This document shows, piece by piece, positions 57,263-64,000 of a DNA stretch of 64,000 nucleotides (position 1 is its first letter; every line of letters begins with the position of its first letter). The notes under the pieces are model-generated. The model saw only the letters and a program-made list of their open reading frames with translations, did not search any database and was not told the origin of the DNA. The position numbers were made by a program, and so were the translations under genes. Source of the DNA: Lineolata rhizophorae (taxonomy: Eukaryota; Ascomycota; Dothideomycetes; Lineolatales; Lineolataceae); contig MU001680.1 of NCBI GenBank assembly GCA_010093515.1, forward strand, positions 536,440 to 600,439, given 5' to 3'.

Positions 57263-58606
57263 GGCGGAGTTTGAGTCTACGCGCGCGAATAGGACTGAAG
57301 GCTGTGATTCGAAGGAATAAAGGGTCGAGTTTGTTGAGCGTTGTTCTTTGTGGAGGACTCGTCGTGGGCTAGCTGTGGTGGTTCGCGGCGACGAGTTGCG
57401 TGCGGAGCTACCCAAGGTAGGCAATTAGACGCGCGCGACTTCGCCAGCGGGAGGTGTTTGCCAAAGGCGTTTCGCAAGGGAGGCAAAGAGGCACCTTTCA
57501 CCAGCCCAAGTTGGTTCGGCACCTAGATTCGGAGCGCAGGTTAGAGGGACATCAGGAAGGAAGCGGTAAGAAATCTTGGAGTCGGGGAGCGGGTTGAGAT
57601 GTAGGTAGGAAGTTGGGAGGGAGCGGCGGACGCTAGTGTTGACAGCTGGAACGGCATGGAAACGGGATTGTGTACAGTACCTGAAATAGAAGGAACCGGG
57701 CAGGTCGAGGCGCGCTATAGGTAGAAGGAACAACTGACGACGTCAGCGCGACCGAGCCAGGCGCGACACCAGCAAGCGTCAACCGAGCGGCGAAGGCAAT
57801 GGAAGGAGCAGCTGGCGCACCCGACAGTTTCAGGCTCTCGACGCGCTTCTCTTCCGGGCCAGTTTTAAAGAATGTGCTAGACCTCTTCTCTCCCTCTCGA
57901 TTTTTCTGGGTCTTTAATATTTTTCGTTCTACCCCCTTCTGTTAAAAGCTTTGCGCAAGCATAAGCGCAACCTGACGTTGGGACCCAAACGGCGCGCCAA
58001 GACGAGACCCCATGCATGTGCTGCGGACTTGGATATGCACGGACCGCTGCCCTTAACTGGCGTCCCGGATGTCCCCGTCGGGCTGCTGTCCGCGCGGTCG
58101 AACCTGGAATGATGTGGCGTCGAGATGATCCAGCATCATTCGAGATCTTTCTCTGCCGCAACGTGCGGGCCTGTGCGTATGCAGAGCGCACGCTTTTTTC
58201 AACCTCACGCCGGCAGTCCCGCACTAAAGGATAGCTACATATCTCGAAAGTCACACGCCGCATGAACCCAACTGCAACAATCACGCTCGAGGCTAAACCG
58301 CAGTGATACATACCTAGGCATGTACCGTACCGGTAGATACGGCAAGATTTTGATATCAGTCGACGGTGCTAATTGTCGGCCTTTCCGCCAGTGGGATCCG
58401 TAGGTATTTTACGGCGCTGCAAGCCTGAGGTGCAATTGCGAAACCTAACGTTTCGCCCTAGTATAATCGATGAAATGGTCTTGACGTGGACCCCTCCTCT
58501 TTACAAAAGTGCACCTCGCAGAGGTTTGGATCGGCATCTTCCTTTCTATTCGTGTCTAAATTTAGAACACTAAGATACCTAAATTCTCTGACTTGCATTT
58601 ACTATG

Positions 58607-58616
58607 TACCTAGGTA
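58607..58616. repeat. TACCTAGGTA palindrome
   Basis: A perfect 10-bp palindrome identical to those at 29917-29926 and 58904-58913; it sits in AT-rich intergenic DNA. Confidence 0.8.
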
Positions 58617-58902
58617 GTAACGTTACCTATGTGTTGTCTCAATAGTGACGCAGCTTCGGCTGGTACTGTTGGATTCGGATATCAGCTGAAATTCCTTCGT
58701 TTCGATTGGACGAATTATTCCACCTAGTGAGCGTAATATTGGCAACTAAGGATATGCGCTAGACTTTCATTACCGAGACTATTACTTCAGAGATTTTAGC
58801 TTTTATGGAAGTGAGTTCTAATCCTTTGATCTTCAAACTCTATGGGCGTTTTAAATATTTGCATTTGTGAGCTCTCCATGTAAGTGAGCCTTCGTCGTGT
58901 GC

Positions 58903-58914
58903 GTACCTAGGTAC
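58903..58914. repeat. GTACCTAGGTAC palindrome
   Basis: A perfect 12-bp palindrome containing the TACCTAGGTA word, 286 bp upstream of the HIRIP3-like start codon. Confidence 0.8.
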
Positions 58915-59199
58915 AGTGGACGTCACTAAATCCGGCTAGCGCGAGTCCCTAGGCTTCTGCCCGCGCTGGCCCGAGCTCTGCGGATCTTCTCCACCCAACC
59001 ACCGGGCACAAACATCAACTTACCTACCGCCAAACCGTCACCAATTCCGCGCGTGCATAGCATTCTTCTATAGCCGCATACATTCCCTCTTCGCAGACTT
59101 ACTTCGCGTCCGAGAGCTGGTTTTATTCCGCTCGAGCCTCAATTACCTTGGCGTCCCCTTGCCCGAGCCTTCTGCCCGCAAATTTCCGCGCGCAAAACA

Positions 59200-60564
59200 A
59201 TGTCGGGCTCTGAGGCGTCCGCCGATCGCAGCTCCCCGACTGGGGCCTTAGCCCCAGACGCGATGATCGAGGGCGCGCTGCGCGGCGCTGTTGCGAAGCT
59301 ATTCGCCGAGTCGCGCTTCGAGGACTTGACGGTCAAGCGCGTGCGACGCACTGTAGAGGAAGAGTTACAGCTGGGGACGGACTTCCTTAAGACGGACAAG
59401 AATTGGGGACAAAAGAGCAAGGACGTTATTGCGGATGAGGTGGTGAGTTATTGAGCCTTCGAACTTGTGATTTTGGTGCGTAAGTGAAAAGAGTGGCTGA
59501 CGCGGTTTCTGCAGAGCGCGCAGGAGAGTAAGAAAGAAGGAGAGAAGGACGAGTCGCCGCCGCCAGCGCCTCCGAAGTCGAAGTCTAAGACTGCCCCTGC
59601 GGTGAAGAAACGCAAGGAGCCTCAGTCGGAACAGCCTGCGAAGCGCACGATGAAGCGCGCATCTCCTCAGTCGGAACAGCAAACAGCCCCTAAACGTAGG
59701 AAAGTGTCGCTAGAATCGGAATTGGGCCTCAATGTTAGCGAGGACGAGGAAAAGGAGTCAGCGCAAGCGGATGGAGCTAAAGAAAATGAAGCGAACGAGG
59801 AGGAAGTTGTGAAGAAGCCCAAAGCGAAAGCGAAGCCTAGGTTACCGGCTAAGAAGGGTCAACGAGGAAGGCCAAAGAAGAAGGCCGTCTCAGCTGACAA
59901 GGAAGAAGAGGAAGCTGAAGAGGCTGAAAAGGATAAAGAAATCAACTTGGACAACGGCGATGGATCTGATGCCGTTGCCGACGTGGGGAAAGAGTATAAG
60001 CAGGGAGAGACTTCTCACTTGGAGAAAGAAGCATCGCCTACGAAAGCCACGGTCAATGAGACTAAGGATGATGATTCCTCAAGTTTGTCCTCGGTGATCG
60101 ACGAGACACCCCCGCCTAAGAGGCGCAAGAAGAAAGAGAAACCCGACGCCAAGCTTGCTGGTAAGCAAACGAAGAAGCGTGCTTCTAAAGCCAAAGACGA
60201 GACCAATGTCGACCCAAACGATGCCGAGATCAAACGGCTCCAAGGTTGGCTTGTCAAGTGCGGCATCCGCAAGATGTGGTGGCGCGAACTGCAGCCTTAC
60301 GACACACCCAGAGCGAAGATCAATCATCTTAAAGCGATGCTGAAAGATGCGGGTATGGATGGCAGGTATTCGATTGAAAAAGCGCGCCAGATTAAGGAGC
60401 GTAGGGAGCTGGCGGCGGATCTGGAGGCCGTCCAGGAAGGCAACAAGAGGTGGGGTCATAGTGAGAGTGAGGAAGAAGACCCTGGGAAGCCGAAGAGGAG
60501 GTTGGCGAGAGGGCTAAAGGAGCTTGCCTTCTTGAACGATGATGACGGTGAGGAGTCGGATTGA
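59200..60564 (+). CDS. HIRIP3-like nuclear protein (probable histone H2A-H2B chaperone)
   Basis: Two exons (59200-59442, 59515-60564; intron 72 nt) give 430 residues. The N-terminus (about residues 20-80: GALRGAVAKLFAESRFEDLT, then VKRVRRTVEEELQL) resembles the DEK_C-like helical domain that opens HIRIP3 proteins. The middle is a long, charged, disordered stretch with bipartite nuclear-localisation-like runs (APKRRKVS, GRPKKKA, PPPKRRKKKEK). The C-terminal domain (about 335-410) reads EIKRLQGWLVKCGIRKMWW, PYDTPRAKINHLKAMLKDAG, MDGRYSIEKARQIKERRELA. This matches the HIRIP3 pattern of a short conserved block before an acidic end, and the protein finishes LNDDDGEESD. HIRIP3/Chz-type proteins carry H2A-H2B dimers; that role here is inferred from layout and motif. 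The alternative is a general DEK_C-domain transcription regulator. Confidence 0.7.
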
Positions 60565-62221
60565 ACCATTCGTAGTACCAGACAGTCGAGCCAAGAATGG
60601 GCTTACAAACTGGTCGGACGATGATTTTTTCCAATGCCTCTATGGATCAATGACTTTAGTATGTCAGTATGCGATGACAACAAGAGCCTTATAAAAAGGA
60701 AAGGTTACAATGTATTGAGGTATGAATGGGAGTCTGGGGGTTCTGATAGAGCAGGTGAGATACGGCCTTCTGTTGATTTAGGCGCGAGGCATGACATGGT
60801 ACTTACCAAGGTAGCGCATTTTATTGCATGTCCTTTACGCTTCGAGATAATAGCAAAGCATATAATACAACTGCATCTACTGTTGATACTTCTAAAGTGT
60901 GAGCTAACTTGCAGCACCAGCTCATTTAATGGCCTTGTGCCCTATACTAAATAACATTCCTATACCCTGCTTTCGGGTCTCAAGAGAAATGGTGCGCCAA
61001 CTTCTTGTCAAGGCTAAAAGAAGCGATTTAACGATAATATACAGTTCAGCAAGTCTAACGCTCAACGTATGGCCAGGTCTTCTTGCACGTACTAAACCCC
61101 GGAAACTATGGAAGGTGCACGTTCACAGAGAGCTGTACGGATTAGCGTACGGACTTTAGCTGTTCAAAGGCGAATGCCTACTCTATGATGTAATCTGCAA
61201 TCTCAAACGGCGCTAGAAATTGGAGAGGCAGAGCACAGGCGGCTGAGAGAGCTAGGCGACGAGGTTGCCAAGTGCTCTGCTAAGCAGGTCCGGAGCTCGT
61301 TGGCGTCATACGCTGAGCAACGAGGCTGAATATGGCAATCGAGGACAGGAAGATCCCTAGATTGTAGAACTAGGTAGGAAAGGAGAAATCATATGAGTAA
61401 ATATCTTTGAAAATGCAAGAGGCAGATGGTCACATTGGTGCTGTTGTGTAGAGATCAAAAATGATAGCACCCGGAGATAAGACTTACAGCATTCCTGGAA
61501 TACGCGCTCTCTTCCGCCTCTGTCCGAGCTTCGACGAAAAGACGTCGCAGATTTGGCAAATTCGATGGCTACACGTAAATAAAAGTCAGCTTGGGAGTAT
61601 CTGGAGTTGTGCTCGTTTACAAAGAAAAGATGCTCACCATGATTGCCACCGGGAACTTCTTTTAACCGTTGCTTAGGCACAGTGTAAGTTTAAAGAGCTT
61701 AACAAGAGCCCCAAAGCGTTTTGCTATTCAGAGACCTCAATACTTGCTTTGTTGCTAGCTCCATAGGCATATGTAGAAACGCGGAACATCCATGGTGAAG
61801 TGAGCAGCAGGAGTCTACATACCTATGTACGAGGTCGAATCCCTGAATGTGTGGCCCGTGCGCAGGAAATAGGGCGGATGGCGGCGACCGCAACCGTTGA
61901 AACACCCCTCCACAGCATCCAACTCGATAATCGCCAACGATTTCACGCCACTCTCCTCCTGCCTTCTCCTCCCGTACTTATACGCCTACTCTATACCTTC
62001 TTTCCCCTTCAGTCTTGCTCATTCGGTCCTTGCTACCTCCGAGTATTACGTGGCGCAATAGGCTAGCGCCAAGGTAGTTTCCTGGGAAGGCACCACCTAA
62101 ATACCCGCCTTCCCAAGCGCACCCCAGAAAGGCCCGGGTACCTTGGGCTAAGAGGGACGCGGCCTACGCGGTCGCAGTCTGAGCCTCTGCATCGTGTTGT
62201 CAATAGCAACGCGCAGCAAAT
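60565..62221. other. intergenic region upstream of APL2
   Basis: 1.66 kb between two plus-strand genes, AT-rich in the left two thirds and pyrimidine-rich (CT) over 61.9-62.05 kb, as usual just upstream of fungal start codons. No gene or RNA is seen. Confidence 0.55.
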
Positions 62222-64000
62222 ATGGCGGTCAACAGGATACGAGGTGCCTTCGCGGTGCCGAGGAAGGGTGAGACGTTCGAGCTCAGGGCAGGATTAGTGT
62301 GAGTATCATGCTTGCGAGCTTGTGTGCTAGAGCTCTGTTTTGGAAAGGAGCTGTCCTAACCAGGTTTTATAGGTCGCAATATGCGTACGAGCGGTAAGGA
62401 CGCAAGGTCTAGTGAGGAACGGCACGGCTCGATATTGTGTGCTGAACTAAGTTCTAGGAAAGAAGCGATTCAGAAGACAATTATGGCCATGACTCTAGGG
62501 AAGGATGTATCAGCGTTGTTTCCTGACGTCCTCAAGAATATTGCAACATCGGACTTGGACCAGAAGAAATTGGTATATCTATACTTGATGTAAGATAGCC
62601 TACCATGAACGCATTTCAAAGAGGGCTTCGGCTGACATGGCGGCATCTAGGAACTACGCAAAGTCCCATCCCGACCTTTGCATTCTAGCCGTCAATACGT
62701 TTGTCCAAGACTCCGAAGACCCGAACCCCCTGATTCGAGCATTGGCGATCCGTACAATGGGCTGCATAAGGGTGGACAAAATGGTGGATTACATGGAGGA
62801 GCCGCTACGGAAGACTATGCGAGACGAATCGCCTTACGTGCGCAAGACAGCCGTGCTATGCGTCGCCAAGCTTTTCGATCTCAACCCTTCCATGTGTCTT
62901 GAGAACGGCTTTCTCGAGACTCTGCAGGAGCTTATCGGCGATCCAAATCCAATGGTCGTGGCGAACAGCGTCACGGCTCTGGCGGAGATCAGTGAAGCGG
63001 CACCGGAGACAAAAGCGCTTACGGTGACACCCTCGATACTGAAGAAGATGCTCATGGCGCTCAATGAGTGTACGGAATGGGGGCGCGTGAAGATTCTTAC
63101 GGTCCTCGCGGACTACAAGACCACGGATCCGAAAGAGGCGGAACAAATCTGCGAACGATCTGCGCCGCAGTTCCAGCACGTTAATCCTAGCGTAGTACTC
63201 GCAGCAGTCAAGGTCGTGTTCTTGCACATGAGATATGTCGGCCCGGAGCCCGCACGATCATATTTAAAGAAAATGGCACCTCCGTTAGGTTTGTCCCCTC
63301 GTTAGTTTACTCGGATATGCGATGCTAACTCTGGCTTAGTTACACTCGTGTCAACTGCTCCTGAAGTTCAGTATGTTGCTCTGCGTAACATTGATTTGTT
63401 ATTGCAGAAGCAGCCGGAAATTCTGTCCAAAGAAATGCGCGTCTTCTTCTGCAAATACAACGACCCGCCCTACCTGAAACTGCAGAAACTAGAAATCATG
63501 GTCCGCATCGCAAATGACCGAAACGTAGACCAACTACTCAATGAGTTGAAAGAATATGCTATGGAAGTGGATATGGATTTCGTTCGCCGTGCAGTACGAG
63601 CGATTGGCCAAGTTGCAATCAAGATTGAGTCGGCCGCGGAGCGATGCGTCAATACCCTTCTTGACTTGATCGCGACCAAAGTCAATTACGTCGTTCAAGA
63701 GGCCATCGTAGTTGTCAAAGATATTTTGCGACGGTATCCGGGATACGAGGGCGTGATTCCGACCCTGTGTCAATGCATTGACGAACTTGACGAACCTAAC
63801 GCTCGAGGATCACTCATCTGGATTGTCGGCGAGTATGCCGAGAAGATCAACAACGCTGGCGATATCTTGGCTGGGTTTGTTGATGCCTTCGGGGAAGAGT
63901 TTGTACAGACCCAACTGCAGATCCTGACAGCGGTGGTGAAGCTCTTCTTGAAGAAGCCAGAGCAATCGCAAGGGTTGGTTCAGAAAGTGTTGCAGAAGGC
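62222..64000 (+). CDS. APL2: AP-1 adaptor complex beta subunit (beta-adaptin Apl2), 5' part, truncated by window end
   Basis: This is the large subunit of the clathrin adaptor AP-1 in trans-Golgi/endosome sorting. Five exons are seen: 62222-about 62299, a 21-nt micro-exon 62373-62393, 62458-62588, 62651-63288, and 63340 onward, which runs off the window. The spliced start [38 protein letters not shown] is the family's. The adaptin trunk follows with [80 protein letters not shown] and [20 protein letters not shown]. The micro-exon encodes SQYAYER and is needed to keep the frame. The hinge and ear are beyond the edge. The start [10 protein letters not shown] favours AP-1 over AP-2 beta. Confidence 0.95.

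Larger units (their letters stand above)
57263..59199. other. divergent intergenic region (TPS1 / HIRIP3-like) with TACCTAGGTA palindromes
   Basis: 1.9 kb that should hold the TPS1 and HIRIP3-like promoters. The right part (58.3-58.9 kb) is AT-rich and carries TACCTAGGCA (58311-58320), TACCTAGGTA (58607-58616) and GTACCTAGGTAC (58903-58914). No gene is supported in it. Confidence 0.5.

Noticed and set aside
1-64000. CRISPR arrays, integrated viruses, LTR elements, ribosomal RNA or a secondary-metabolite cluster
   Set aside because: No regularly spaced repeats, reverse-transcriptase or capsid-like frames, rRNA words or clustered PKS/NRPS/P450 genes were seen.

Overview
The window is nuclear DNA of a filamentous ascomycete (Pezizomycotina, most likely Sordariomycetes). 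The evidence is short GT-AG introns of about 50-170 nt with CTRAC-like branch points, compact divergent and convergent gene pairs separated by long GC-rich spacers, and a set of typical fungal proteins (Pil1/Lsp1 eisosome protein, GH128 wall glucanase, UGA4-type permease, VID27, TPS1). No ribosomal, organellar, CRISPR or phage-like sequence is seen. I recognise sixteen protein genes (two run off the window ends), one tRNA-Ile(AAU) and one decayed DNA transposon.

Layout: 1-501 is the acidic 3' end of an unidentified gene. At 2139-4352 (-) is a GABA/choline-type amino-acid permease with about 5 kb of apparently gene-free DNA upstream. Then come VID27 (9495-12142 -), the ER DnaJ chaperone SCJ1 with a C-terminal HDEL (13094-14501 -), the NatC acetyltransferase NAA30/MAK3 (15259-16025 +), condensin CND1/YCS4 (16371-20356 -) and, from a 348-bp shared promoter carrying tandem MCB-like cores, CDC7 kinase (20705-22131 +). 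A secreted GH128 wall protein (23950-25479 -) is followed upstream by another 5-kb GC-rich spacer. Cullin-3 (30743-33698 -) and mitochondrial ZIM17 (34353-35147 +) diverge. UTP20 (35504-43599 -) is a giant two-exon gene of 2,680 codons. A truncated Tc1/mariner element with imperfect terminal repeats and a nested hairpin sits at 43778-44581, next to a Pil1-family eisosome gene (44986-46236 -).

The right third holds a repeat-bearing, probably GPI-anchored surface protein (48541-50115 +), hexokinase (51235-53209 -), tRNA-Ile (54324-54397 +), trehalose-6-phosphate synthase TPS1 (55051-57262 -), a HIRIP3-like histone chaperone (59200-60564 +) and the 5' part of AP-1 beta-adaptin APL2 (62222 to the window end, +).

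Most genes are conserved housekeeping genes with independent jobs. Three neighbourhoods have a plausible functional link: CND1 with CDC7 (cell cycle), hexokinase with TPS1 (trehalose-6-P control of glycolysis) and the wall/plasma-membrane genes (GH128, Pil1, GPI protein), which are scattered rather than clustered. I found no convincing new multi-gene system. The best leads are the CND1-CDC7 promoter, the hexokinase insertion, the GC-AG intron of TPS1, the repeated TACCTAGGTA palindromes in intergenic DNA, and two strand-skewed 5-kb spacers that could carry non-coding transcripts.
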